This document shows positions 1-7,797 of a DNA stretch of 64,000 nucleotides, one piece after another; position 1 is the first letter of the stretch, and the number at the start of each line of letters is the position of its first letter. The notes under the pieces are model-generated. The model did no database searches, was not told where the DNA came from, and was given only the letters and a program-made list of their open reading frames with translations. The translations under genes and the position numbers were made by a program. The DNA is from Rhizobium sp. NRK18 (GTDB taxonomy: Bacteria; Pseudomonadota; Alphaproteobacteria; Rhizobiales; Rhizobiaceae). The stretch spans positions 558,001 to 622,000 of the forward strand of contig NZ_JANFMV010000001.1 in NCBI RefSeq assembly GCF_024385575.1. Direction: 5' to 3'.

Positions 1-33
1 TATTTCAGCCAGACATTTCCGGATACATGAATC

Positions 34-1035
34 ATGATCGAAACTCCCTATCTCCTCTTCCTCGGCGACGCGGCAGATCCGCTGGCGGCCAAGGTCGCGC
101 AAGGCATCAAGGACTGGCGACCGGAGTTTGCCGTGGGCCAAATCCGCCTTGAGGGTTGCAATGCCGACATGAAGCTGCCGGACATGACCATTGCGGAGGC
201 CGTCGGGAAGGGCGTCAAGACACTCGTCATCGGCGTCGCCAACCGTGGCGGGGTTATTTCTCCGGCATGGAAGAGCGTGCTGATCGAAGCGCTCGAAGCA
301 GGTCTCGACATCGCTTCCGGCCTGCACAATCTCTTGCGCAACGAGGCGGACCTCGCAGCGAAGGCGAAGGAACTCGGCCGTTCGCTGCATGACGTGCGCA
401 TTCCGACCGTCCAGTATCCGATCGCCAACGGCAAGAAGCGGAGCGGCAAGCGCATGCTGGCCGTCGGTACCGATTGCTCCGTCGGCAAGATGTACACGGC
501 GCTCTGCGTCGAGAGGGCGATGCGCGCGGCCGGCAAGAAGGCGACGTTCCGCGCCACCGGCCAGACCGGTATCCTGATCACGGGCGACGGGGTGCCGCTC
601 GACGCGGTCATTGCCGATTTCATGGCAGGTTCGATCGAATATCTGACGCCCGACAACGACGCCGATCACTGGGACCTGATCGAAGGGCAGGGCAGCCTGT
701 TCCACGCCTCCTATTCCGGCGTGACGCTGGCGCTGGTGCATGGCGGGCAGCCGGATGCGCTCGTCCTTTGCCACGAGCCCAATCGGCCGCATATGCGCGG
801 CCTGCCGGACTATCAGCTGCCGAGCCTTGAGGCTCTTCGCGATCTGGCGCTGACCATGGCACAAATCGTCAATCCCGACTGCAAGGTTGTCGGCGTCTCG
901 CTCAACACGTCCGCCATGTCGGATGCGGAATCGCTTGCCTATTGCGCCGAAGTCGAAAAGCGCATGGGCCTGCCGACTGTCGATCCGTTCCGCCACGGCG
1001 CGGAAAGGCTTGCCGAAGCGCTGGAGGCGATATGA
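34..1035 (+). CDS. dgcN: DUF1611 family D-glutamate N-acetyltransferase DgcN
   Basis: A 333-residue DUF1611 protein. The family has a Rossmann-like N-terminal half and a P-loop C-terminal half; here a Walker-A-like GTDCSVGK lies at residues 145-152. In the described D-glutamate catabolic route, DgcN acetylates D-glutamate with acetyl-CoA and DgcA then racemises N-acetyl-D-glutamate. The call rests on the family plus the neighbour: the next gene is an enolase-superfamily epimerase whose ATG overlaps this stop (ATGA). It is the first gene of a four-gene block with overlaps or a 4-base gap. The start is the ATG 33 bases into the window, so the promoter is probably outside. Older annotations of the family say NAD-dependent epimerase or EBNA-like; the assignment to D-glutamate is by analogy. 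Confidence 0.8.
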   Translation: MIETPYLLFLGDAADPLAAKVAQGIKDWRPEFAVGQIRLEGCNADMKLPDMTIAEAVGKGVKTLVIGVANRGGVISPAWKSVLIEALEAGLDIASGLHNLLRNEADLAAKAKELGRSLHDVRIPTVQYPIANGKKRSGKRMLAVGTDCSVGKMYTALCVERAMRAAGKKATFRATGQTGILITGDGVPLDAVIADFMAGSIEYLTPDNDADHWDLIEGQGSLFHASYSGVTLALVHGGQPDALVLCHEPNRPHMRGLPDYQLPSLEALRDLALTMAQIVNPDCKVVGVSLNTSAMSDAESLAYCAEVEKRMGLPTVDPFRHGAERLAEALEAI

Positions 1036-2018
1036 GCGGATTGCAGCTTACCGTTCGGGATGAAATCTTTCCGATCGCTGGCTCCTTCACGATCTCGCGC
1101 GGATCCCGCACCGAGATCAGGGTTGTGACTGTCGAACTGACGGACGGCCGCTATACCGGCCGGGGCGAATGCGTACCCTATGCCCGCTACGGTGAAACGG
1201 TCGAGGGCGTCATCGAGACCATCCGTTCTGTTGCGACCGACCTGAAGATCGGCATGGAGCGGGCCGGGCTTCAGAAGCGCCTGCCGCCGGGTGCCGCCCG
1301 CAACGCGCTCGACTGCGCCTTCTGGGATCTGGAAGCCAAGCGGGCGGACCTGCCGGCCTGGCAGCTGGCGGGCCTGCGCGAGCCCAAGCCGTTGCCGACG
1401 GCCTATACGTTGTCACTCGGCACGCCGGAGAGCATGCGCCAGAGTGCGGCGAAGAACGCCGACCGGCCGCTCCTGAAGGTCAAACTCGGCACCGACAGTG
1501 ATCTCGAGCGGATCGAGGCCGTCAGGGCTGGCGCTCCGAATGCGACGATCATCGTCGATGCCAATGAAGGCTGGACGGTCGAGCAGTATCTCGAGCTGGC
1601 CCCTGTCTTCGTCCGCCTTGGCGTGGCGCTCGTCGAACAGCCGTTGCCGGCGGGTGCGGACGAGGCGCTGCGCGGCATCGAGCGGCTGCTGCCCGTCTGT
1701 GCCGACGAGAGTTGCCACGATCGGGCGTCGCTGCCGAAGCTCAAGGGCAAGTATGACCTCATCAACATCAAGATCGACAAGACCGGCGGGCTGACCGAGG
1801 CGCTGGAGCTGAAAAAGGCCGCGCAGTCGGCGGGCTTCGGCGTGATGGTCGGCTGCATGCTCGGAACCTCGCTCGCCATGGCGCCGGCCTTCCTGATCGC
1901 GCAGGGCGCTCAGTATGTCGATCTCGACGGGCCACTGCTGCTCGCATCCGAGCGCGACCCTGCCATTCACTATGACGGCTCGATCATGCATCCGCCGTCT
2001 GCATCTCTCTGGGGCTGA
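1032..2018 (+). CDS. dgcA: enolase-superfamily epimerase, probable N-acetyl-D-glutamate racemase DgcA
   Basis: A 328-residue member of the muconate-lactonising/dipeptide epimerase group of the enolase superfamily. The expected barrel residues are visible: KVK (Lys149, Lys151), metal ligands in DANEG (Asp176), EQP (Glu202) and DES (Asp225), and the second catalytic lysine Lys250 in the KIDKTGG motif. By sequence alone it would be called L-Ala-D/L-Glu epimerase. Pairing with a DUF1611 gene points instead to N-acetyl-D-glutamate racemase, converting the product of the upstream enzyme to N-acetyl-L-glutamate. The start is the ATG that overlaps the upstream stop; a longer frame reaching 90 bases into dgcN is not needed for the capping domain. 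Confidence 0.82.
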   Translation: MSGLQLTVRDEIFPIAGSFTISRGSRTEIRVVTVELTDGRYTGRGECVPYARYGETVEGVIETIRSVATDLKIGMERAGLQKRLPPGAARNALDCAFWDLEAKRADLPAWQLAGLREPKPLPTAYTLSLGTPESMRQSAAKNADRPLLKVKLGTDSDLERIEAVRAGAPNATIIVDANEGWTVEQYLELAPVFVRLGVALVEQPLPAGADEALRGIERLLPVCADESCHDRASLPKLKGKYDLINIKIDKTGGLTEALELKKAAQSAGFGVMVGCMLGTSLAMAPAFLIAQGAQYVDLDGPLLLASERDPAIHYDGSIMHPPSASLWG

Positions 2019-2022
2019 TTTC

Positions 2023-2877
2023 ATGCGGACTGTCTATATCAACGGCGAGTTCCTTCCCGAGAACGAAGCCAGGGTTTCGATCTTCGACCGGGCTTTCCTG
2101 TTCGGCGACGGCATTTATGAGGTGACGTCGGTTCTCGACGGCAAGCTCGTCGATTTCCCGGGCCACATGGCGCGCCTCCATCGTTCGCTGAAAGAACTGG
2201 ACATGCCGTTCTCGCTGACGGACCAGGATCTTCTCGACATTCACCGCGAGCTGGTGGCGCTGAACGGCATCGACGAAGGCCTCGTCTACATGCAGGTGAC
2301 GCGTGGCGTGGCGGATCGCGATTTCCTGTTCCCGGCCAAGGACACGGCGAATACCGTCGTCCTGTTCACGCAGAAGAAGGCGCTGACCGCCAAGCCGATC
2401 GCCGATCTGGCGCTGAAGGTGATCACGGCGGAAGACCTGCGCTGGCGGCGCGCCGACATCAAGACGGTGCAGCTCCTCTATCCGTCGATGGTCAAGACCA
2501 TGGCGAAGAAGGCCGGTGCCGACGACGGCTGGCTGGTGCGCGACGGGTTCGTGACCGAAGGTTCGTCCAACAATGCCTATATCGTCACCAGGGATGGCAC
2601 GATCGTCACCCGCGACCTCTCCACCGACATCCTGCACGGCATCACCCGCCACGCGGTGCTGGAATGCGCGCGTGACCTGCAGATGAAGGTCGAGGAGCGG
2701 CCGTTCACCGTCGAAGAGGCAAAGAATGCCAGGGAGGCCTTCATCACGTCGGCCACCAGCTTCGTCTCGCCGGTCGTGGAAATCGACGGTGTGGTGATCG
2801 GCGAGGGGACGGCGGGCCCGGTCGCCGCCAAGCTGCGCGAGATCTACATCGAGCGCAGCCGCCAGGCGGCGCAGTGA
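2023..2877 (+). CDS. dat: D-amino acid aminotransferase (PLP class IV)
   Basis: A 284-residue fold-type IV PLP enzyme. It opens with the FDRAFLFGDGIYE motif (residues 21-33). The Schiff-base lysine is probably Lys147 in RADIKTVQLL, and the cofactor-binding TEGSSNN motif with Glu179 follows. These patterns match D-alanine/D-amino acid transaminases better than the branched-chain type. It begins 4 bases after dgcA. Together the genes could move amino groups between D-amino acids and D-glutamate and then drain D-glutamate through DgcN/DgcA; that flow is inferred from gene order. The start at MRTVYING fits family length, and 36 in-frame upstream codons overlap dgcA. Confidence 0.87.
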   Translation: MRTVYINGEFLPENEARVSIFDRAFLFGDGIYEVTSVLDGKLVDFPGHMARLHRSLKELDMPFSLTDQDLLDIHRELVALNGIDEGLVYMQVTRGVADRDFLFPAKDTANTVVLFTQKKALTAKPIADLALKVITAEDLRWRRADIKTVQLLYPSMVKTMAKKAGADDGWLVRDGFVTEGSSNNAYIVTRDGTIVTRDLSTDILHGITRHAVLECARDLQMKVEERPFTVEEAKNAREAFITSATSFVSPVVEIDGVVIGEGTAGPVAAKLREIYIERSRQAAQ

Positions 2878-3533
2878 CACCGACCGATTTCTGGCAGGAC
2901 ATCTTCGCGCCCTGCACCTATCAGGCCGGCCGGGCAGAGGATTGTTATGTCGCGGAACTCGATGACGGGCGGCAGATCAAGCTGCCCGTCCGTCCGCTTC
3001 CCGATGGCCGGAACGCGCTTGCCTCGCTGATCATCACGCAGGCGAGCTTTGCCGTTCAGGATGCGCTTGCCGAGCGGCTGGCGGCGCTTTTGCGGCCTTA
3101 CGGACCGGATGTCGTTGTGGGTCTGCCGACGCTGGGGCTGACGCTTGCAGCCGCCGTTGCCCGCGTACTCGGCCACGATCGTTATGTGGCGCTCGGGACG
3201 TCGCGGAAGTTCTGGTACGATGAGGCGCTCTCGGTGCCGTTGTCGTCGATAACGACGCCGGACCAGTCGAAGCGTCTCTATATCGACCCACGCATGCTGC
3301 CGCTGATTGGGGATCGCCGCGTGGTGCTGATCGATGACGTGATTTCCAGCGGCACCTCTATGGTCGCCGGCCTGGCACTCATGCGCCGCTGCGGCGTCGA
3401 GCCGGTCGCACTCGGCTGCGCCATGCTGCAGACCGACCGCTGGCGCGAACGGCTGGCCGGCTCGCCGACGGAATGGAACGGTCCCGTCGTTGGCGTCTTT
3501 TCAACGCCGATCATCGACCTTGCGATCGAATGA
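2874..3533 (+). CDS. phosphoribosyltransferase-fold protein
   Basis: A 219-residue type I phosphoribosyltransferase. The PRPP-binding loop VVLIDDVISSGTS is at about residues 150-162, with its two acidic residues and the following Gly-Thr-Ser. A second conserved stretch, VVGLPTLGLTLAAAVA, lies near residue 80. The N-terminus (about 45 residues) is unlike adenine or orotate phosphoribosyltransferases, so the base substrate is unknown. It starts with GTG overlapping the aminotransferase stop (GTGA), so it is translationally coupled and closes the operon. Its link to D-amino acid metabolism is not obvious. Confidence 0.78.
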   Translation: MTPTDFWQDIFAPCTYQAGRAEDCYVAELDDGRQIKLPVRPLPDGRNALASLIITQASFAVQDALAERLAALLRPYGPDVVVGLPTLGLTLAAAVARVLGHDRYVALGTSRKFWYDEALSVPLSSITTPDQSKRLYIDPRMLPLIGDRRVVLIDDVISSGTSMVAGLALMRRCGVEPVALGCAMLQTDRWRERLAGSPTEWNGPVVGVFSTPIIDLAIE

Positions 3534-3562
3534 CGTTTCAACGAATGTCGAAGAAGAAGGAA

Positions 3563-3637
<75 letters not shown>

Positions 3638-3832
3638 ATTCCATTTCGCGGTGCTTGCCCGAAGGCAAATGCCGCTTTGCGGAGTTACCGTGGCCGTCTT
3701 TTCTGCCGGGCTTTTGCCCCGCGACGTCCGTCGGTGCGGGGCATAGACCACAAAAGAGGGGATGGCGTCAATAGGGTTTTTGGAGGAAATTCGATCTTTC
3801 GAAATTCGCCCGGAAACCCCGGCTTTTTCGCC

Positions 3833-4198
3833 TCAGGCGGCCACCAGCATCTTGTTGACCTCGTTGACGAGATCGCGCAGGTGGAACGGCTTGGACAGCA
3901 CCTTGGCGTCCTTCGGTGCCTTGGAATCGGGGTTCAGCGCCACGGCGGCGAAACCGGTGATGAACATCACCTTGAGGTCTGGGTCGAGCTCGGTTGCGCG
4001 CCGCGCCAGCTCGATGCCGTCCATCTCCGGCATGACGATGTCGGTCAGGAGCAGCGAGAAGGGTTCTTCGCGCAGCCGGTCATAGGCACTCGCGCCGTTG
4101 TCGAAATGCACGACGTCGTAGCCGGCCTTCTCCAGCGCTTTGACCAGGAAGCGGCGCATATCGTTATCGTCTTCGGCGAGGAGGATTTTCTGACTCAT
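3833..4198 (-). CDS. cpdR: single-domain response regulator CpdR
   Basis: A 121-residue stand-alone receiver domain. The acidic pocket is Asp10/Asp11, the phosphoacceptor is Asp53 in LLTDIVMPEMDG, and the switch residues are Thr81 and Lys103 (LSKPF). There is no output domain. Length and sequence match CpdR, which in alphaproteobacteria is phosphorylated through CckA/ChpT and, when unphosphorylated, directs ClpXP to degrade substrates such as CtrA and PdeA during the cell cycle. It is divergent from the N-formylglutamate hydrolase gene, an arrangement I recall from other rhizobia. The 255-base region between them holds no other convincing gene. Confidence 0.92.
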   Translation of the reverse strand: MSQKILLAEDDNDMRRFLVKALEKAGYDVVHFDNGASAYDRLREEPFSLLLTDIVMPEMDGIELARRATELDPDLKVMFITGFAAVALNPDSKAPKDAKVLSKPFHLRDLVNEVNKMLVAA

Positions 4199-4453
4199 TT
4201 AGGTGACCGTCTTTAATGGGATGCACAAGAAACTTGAGCCACAAGCCTAAAGGCCTGCCGGTAAATATCCAGTGAATGCCGACGCAATCCACAGGCAAGC
4301 CGGATGAGCATAGTATGGACTTGAGGGAACGCAACTGGCAACATGCCGGCATCAGCAATGTGCGTAGCACCATTGAAATGTCTGGTGATTCAACCAGATA
4401 CTGTCGAATGACGGTCGCCGCGCGATTGCGGATACCGAGACCGAAGAGGCGAG

Positions 4454-5338
4454 ATGGACTGGGCGAAACGTGAGAGCGACCTTTTCGAGGTCCGCGAGCC
4501 GGAAACGGTCAGGATCCCCTTCGTGTTCAATTCCCCGCACAGCGGGCGCCACTACCCCGAGGATTTCCTTCGTCAGACGCGGCTGGACGCGCACTCGATC
4601 CGCCGCTCGGAGGATCATTTCGTCGATGAACTCTTCGCGTCCGCCACCGATCTCGGCGCGCCGCTGCTGCTGGCGCATTTCCCGCGCGCCTATCTCGACG
4701 TGAACCGCGAGCCCTATGAACTCGATCCGCGCATGTTCGAGGGCAAGCTGCCCGCTTACGCCAACATCAATTCGCTGAGGGTTGCCGGCGGTCTCGGCAC
4801 CGTGCCGAAGCTGGTCGCGGAAAACATGGAAATCTATGCCCACCGGCTGCCGGTGGAAGAGGCTCTGGAGCGCGTTGAGCGGGTCTACAAGCCTTATCAC
4901 GCCTGCCTGCGCCGCCTGATCGCCCGCACCCATGTGCAATTCGGCTTCGGCATACTGGTCGATTGCCATTCGATGCCGGGCAATGTCCGCGTTGCCGGTT
5001 CGGCAATCCGGCCGGATTTCATCATCGGCGACCGCTATGGAACCAGCGCGGCGGCGGACCTCTCCCGGGCAGCCATCCAGATCCTTGAGGAAATGGGCTT
5101 CAGCGCAATCCGCAACAAGCCCTATGCCGGCGGCTTCATCACCGAACATTACGGTCGTCCTGCGCGCGGGCTGCATGCGCTGCAGATCGAAATCAACCGG
5201 GCGCTCTATATCGACGAAGTAACGCTGCAGAAAAGGCCGGAATTCCACGCCGTTGCGGCAGCGATTGGCGCTTTCATGGAAAGGCTGTCGGAGTTCGTCG
5301 ACGACTTTGCCGCCGACACCGCGCTTGCGGCAGAATAA
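4454..5338 (+). CDS. N-formylglutamate amidohydrolase
   Basis: A 294-residue member of the FGase family (HutG-type), which hydrolyses N-formyl-L-glutamate to L-glutamate and formate in the five-step histidine pathway. Conserved metal-site motifs are visible: FNSPHSGRHYP near residues 25-35 and LVDCHSMPG in the middle. The product may also act on other N-acyl glutamates. No hut genes are nearby, so a role in histidine breakdown is uncertain. The start ATG follows a GAAGAGGCGAG purine tract. A second, diverged family member lies 40 kb away on the minus strand. Confidence 0.85.
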   Translation: MDWAKRESDLFEVREPETVRIPFVFNSPHSGRHYPEDFLRQTRLDAHSIRRSEDHFVDELFASATDLGAPLLLAHFPRAYLDVNREPYELDPRMFEGKLPAYANINSLRVAGGLGTVPKLVAENMEIYAHRLPVEEALERVERVYKPYHACLRRLIARTHVQFGFGILVDCHSMPGNVRVAGSAIRPDFIIGDRYGTSAAADLSRAAIQILEEMGFSAIRNKPYAGGFITEHYGRPARGLHALQIEINRALYIDEVTLQKRPEFHAVAAAIGAFMERLSEFVDDFAADTALAAE

Positions 5339-5383
5339 AGCCCGAATTTTATTTTAGATATTTCGGAAATGCGTCGTCGCGGC

Positions 5384-5461
5384 AAAAAAGAACCGCGCCT
5401 TAGGCGCGGTTAAGTCTAGGGAGGAAACACCCAAGGAGGGTATTTACAGTCGGAAGACTGT
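5384..5461 (-). ncRNA. candidate small RNA with CCUCC anti-Shine-Dalgarno loops
   Basis: On the minus strand, about 78 bases form three hairpins. The first is ACAGTC-TTCC-GACTGT. The second, ACCC-TCCTT-GGGT, exposes CCTCC in its loop. A single-stranded TTTCCTCCCTAG follows. The third is a strong terminator, AACCGCGCC-TAA-GGCGCGGTT followed by CTTTTTT. Unpaired CCTCC/CCTCCC motifs complementary to Shine-Dalgarno sequences are the mark of a widespread alphaproteobacterial sRNA group (alpha-r14/cuckoo type). A TTGACA box is correctly placed upstream. There is no open reading frame of note. The family name is inference; promoter, hairpins and terminator are visible. Confidence 0.68.
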
Positions 5462-5467
5462 GAGATG

Positions 5468-5497
5468 ACGGTATTTTTGCGGTGCACAAATGTCAAG
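5468..5497 (-). promoter_or_regulatory. sigma-70 promoter of the small RNA
   Basis: On the minus strand CTTGACA is followed, 17 bases after TTGACA, by TACCGT as a weak -10. The predicted start falls at the first base of the ACAGTC hairpin. The -35 matches the rhizobial CTTGAC consensus fully; the -10 keeps only TA and the final T. Confidence 0.5.
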
Positions 5498-5637
5498 TGC
5501 CTAGGGAATGCGCGACGATCAAAAAATGTGCATTATGTCATTCGACGTGAAAATCGCCCCAAACTGCGGCATTTGCATCACACCCGTTTTCAGGTAGAGC
5601 AGTCAGATCGTTGTTCCTGCCTGCCTATGGATGTCCC

Positions 5638-6411
5638 ATGCTCCCCAATCGCGCCTTCTTCGATCTCCTCGCGGATGCTGCCAGCAAGGAAACCCTGCCG
5701 CGCTTTCGAAGCGGTGCCGCTATCGTCAACAAGGAGGTCGGCAGCTTCGATCCGGTGACCGAAGGCGACCGGGGGGCCGAGACGGCAATACGCGCGCTGA
5801 TCGAAGAGCATTATCCCGAGCACGGCATTCTCGGCGAAGAGCATGGCAATGTCGGCCTCGACCGGGAGATGGTCTGGGTGATCGACCCGATCGACGGCAC
5901 GCGTGCGTTCATTTCCGGCGTTCCGGTATGGGGCACGCTGATCGGTCTGCAGCAGAACGGCCGGGCGGTGATGGGCATGGTCGACCAGCCCTTCACGCGA
6001 GAGCGTTACTTCGCCGACGGCAAGGCATCCTGGTATGCCGGACCGGACGGAACGCGTCAGATCAGGACGCGTGATTGCGGCTCGCTGTCTGACGCGATCC
6101 TGTTCACCACCTCGCCGCATCTTTTTGCCGGTGACGACATGCCGCGATACCGGGCGGTCGAAGAGAAGGTCCGGCTGTTCCGCTACGGCACCGACTGCTA
6201 CGCCTATGCGCTGCTTGCTGCCGGCTATGTCGATCTGGTGGTGGAAAACAGCCTCAAGCCCTATGATGTCGGCGCGCTCATCCCGCTGATCGAGCAGGCG
6301 GGCGGCGTCATGACCACGTGGGAAGGCGGCAGGCCGGAGAACGGCGGCCGGATCATCGCAGCCGGAAGCGCCGCAGTCCATGCCGAGGCGATGGCGCTGC
6401 TTGCCGGCTGA
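5638..6411 (+). CDS. hisN: histidinol-phosphatase HisN (inositol monophosphatase family)
   Basis: A 257-residue Mg-dependent phosphatase of the IMPase superfamily. Metal ligands appear in GEEHG (Glu67/Glu68) and DPIDGTRAF (Asp83, Asp86), and YDVGALIP near residue 210 replaces the WDxAA motif of inositol monophosphatases. In Actinobacteria and alphaproteobacteria this subfamily supplies histidinol-phosphate phosphatase for histidine synthesis. The sequence differs clearly from the SuhB-type paralogue near 57 kb. The start is the ATG giving MLPNRAFF; an upstream TTG in frame adds nine unlikely residues. The gene ends back to back with the convergent hydrolase gene. Confidence 0.82.
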   Translation: MLPNRAFFDLLADAASKETLPRFRSGAAIVNKEVGSFDPVTEGDRGAETAIRALIEEHYPEHGILGEEHGNVGLDREMVWVIDPIDGTRAFISGVPVWGTLIGLQQNGRAVMGMVDQPFTRERYFADGKASWYAGPDGTRQIRTRDCGSLSDAILFTTSPHLFAGDDMPRYRAVEEKVRLFRYGTDCYAYALLAAGYVDLVVENSLKPYDVGALIPLIEQAGGVMTTWEGGRPENGGRIIAAGSAAVHAEAMALLAG

Positions 6412-7398
6412 TCAGGCCTCGGCGGCGGCCTCTGCCTCGCCTGCTTCGCGTTCCTCTGCATCCGCTCCCGGTATGAAGGCCTTGATCGCCTCCATCGCCT
6501 GGCTGCGGTAGATGTCGCGTTCCTGGAGCAATTCGTGGCGGGCACCGGGAATGGTGATCAGATGGCCGGCACGGAAATATTCGCTGAGCTTCTCGTGTGC
6601 CTCGATCGGAATGAGCCTGTCATTGCTGGCGGCGAGAACCAGCGTCGGAATCATGATCGAGGCAAGGTGCTGATGGCCGTGCACCTTCTTCATCGTCCGC
6701 GTTGCCTCGTAGATCCAGCGCGCCGTCGGCGGTCCGACCGCCAGTGCCGGGTATTGTCTGGTGATCCGGCGATTGCGTTCGAAGCGTGCCGGATCCGACG
6801 TCAGGAGATTGCCGTCGAACGGCGGTTCTCCGACATCGGACGTCAGTCTGCAGCCGCCGAGCCCGAGCATCGAGTATGTCCCGGCAATCCTGCCGATCGT
6901 GCCTTGCGACAGGCCATTGCGACGAAGCGCGATGAAGGGCGAGGCAACGACGATGCGCTCAATGCGGTTGGCCAGTCTGGGCGCAGCGGAAAGCGTGATC
7001 AGGCCGCCGGTCGAATGGGCGATGAGGTAGAACGGCAGGCGGGTGTCGGGAAGCACCACCTTCTGCAGGAAGGTTTCGAGATCGTCCTCATAGTCCGCGA
7101 AACGTCCCACATGACCCTTGCGCGGATCGGGAAGAAGCCGTTCGGAGCCGCCCTGGCCGCGCAGGTCGAAGGTCGCTACCCAGAAGCCGTGTTCGTTCAG
7201 GTCGCGGATCGTTTCGAAGTATTTCTCGATGCTTTCGTTGCGGCCCTGGACGATGATGATGGTGCCGCGCGCGATGCTGCGCTTGGTGCGGAAGATCGCG
7301 TAGCGCAGCGCAACTCCGTCGCGTCCGGTGAAGAAGCCTGCCGTGTAGCGGCCCGGCGGCGGATTGTCAGGCGTCAGGCGCAGATTGGCTTCCATCAT
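6412..7398 (-). CDS. alpha/beta hydrolase, lysophospholipase (PldB) family
   Basis: A 328-residue serine hydrolase of the S33/PldB monoacylglycerol-lipase group. The nucleophile elbow is AHSTGG near residue 147. An oxyanion-hole region IIIVQGRNES sits near residue 50. The acid/His pair is expected in LAASNDRLIP and GARHELLQE. The last 20 residues are Ala/Glu-rich. No signal peptide is seen, so it is probably cytosolic or inner-face, acting on lysophospholipids or monoacylglycerol. Two consecutive ATG codons follow an in-frame TTG; I chose the first ATG. A minus-strand terminator-like hairpin lies just upstream and could attenuate it. Confidence 0.78.
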   Translation of the reverse strand: MMEANLRLTPDNPPPGRYTAGFFTGRDGVALRYAIFRTKRSIARGTIIIVQGRNESIEKYFETIRDLNEHGFWVATFDLRGQGGSERLLPDPRKGHVGRFADYEDDLETFLQKVVLPDTRLPFYLIAHSTGGLITLSAAPRLANRIERIVVASPFIALRRNGLSQGTIGRIAGTYSMLGLGGCRLTSDVGEPPFDGNLLTSDPARFERNRRITRQYPALAVGPPTARWIYEATRTMKKVHGHQHLASIMIPTLVLAASNDRLIPIEAHEKLSEYFRAGHLITIPGARHELLQERDIYRSQAMEAIKAFIPGADAEEREAGEAEAAAEA

Positions 7399-7470
7399 CA
7401 ACGTGTTCCGGTGCGTCTGGGATCAGGCGGAGCATCCATGAGTAGGCGCAAGCGCGGGGCCTCGTCAAAG

Positions 7471-7511
7471 AAAAAAGACCGGCCCGTCCAGTTACGCGCG
7501 ACGAGCCGGCC
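7471..7511 (-). terminator. rho-independent terminator upstream of the lysophospholipase gene
   Basis: Minus strand GGCCGGCTCG pairs with CGGGCCGGTC (10 bp including one or two wobbles, 15-base loop) and is followed at once by six T. It lies 5' of the hydrolase gene, so it would end a short transcript from about 7590 or act as an attenuator. A second hairpin, CCGTCGGAC/GTCCGACGG, lies upstream near 7549-7573. Confidence 0.55.
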
Positions 7512-7653
7512 AAGGTAGGCTGAGGCGGGCGGGACGTTGTGCCCCAGCCGTCGGACACATTCGGTCCGACGGTCTCCTTCTTAATAAGTACAAGCTGAAT
7601 TTCGCCGGAACCGGCTGTTCACCCAGGGTTCAGGTTTGCCGCTCGTTCCGGCT

Positions 7654-7682
7654 CTTGAATTCGAAATCGGCAATTCCCATCT
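7654..7682 (+). promoter_or_regulatory. RpoH (sigma-32) type heat shock promoter
   Basis: CTTGAA at 7654-7659 and CCCATCT at 7676-7682 are separated by 16 bases. This matches the CTTGAA/CCCCATNT heat-shock consensus closely. Transcription would start near 7690, leaving a leader of about 108 bases before the small heat shock gene. Confidence 0.72.
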
Positions 7683-7689
7683 CGTTCCT

Positions 7690-7797
7690 GCGGGCGCCGC
7701 TCAAAGAAAATGGGTCCGCACAGTGCTTCGGTTTCGCCAGAACGGGACGCCGAAGAAAACAGCAACCGCACATCGTCGCTTCATGAAGGAGGACACC
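7690..7797 (+). promoter_or_regulatory. ROSE-like RNA thermometer in the hsp20 leader
   Basis: ROSE elements are 60-110 base leaders of rhizobial small heat shock genes. Their last hairpin pairs a U(U/C)GCU motif with the Shine-Dalgarno AGGA. Here TCGCT (7776-7780), loop TCATGA, then AGGAGG (7787-7792) reproduces that hairpin next to the ATG, including the expected G-G opposition. Leader length and the upstream RpoH box also fit. The upstream hairpins were not fully modelled. Confidence 0.7.
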
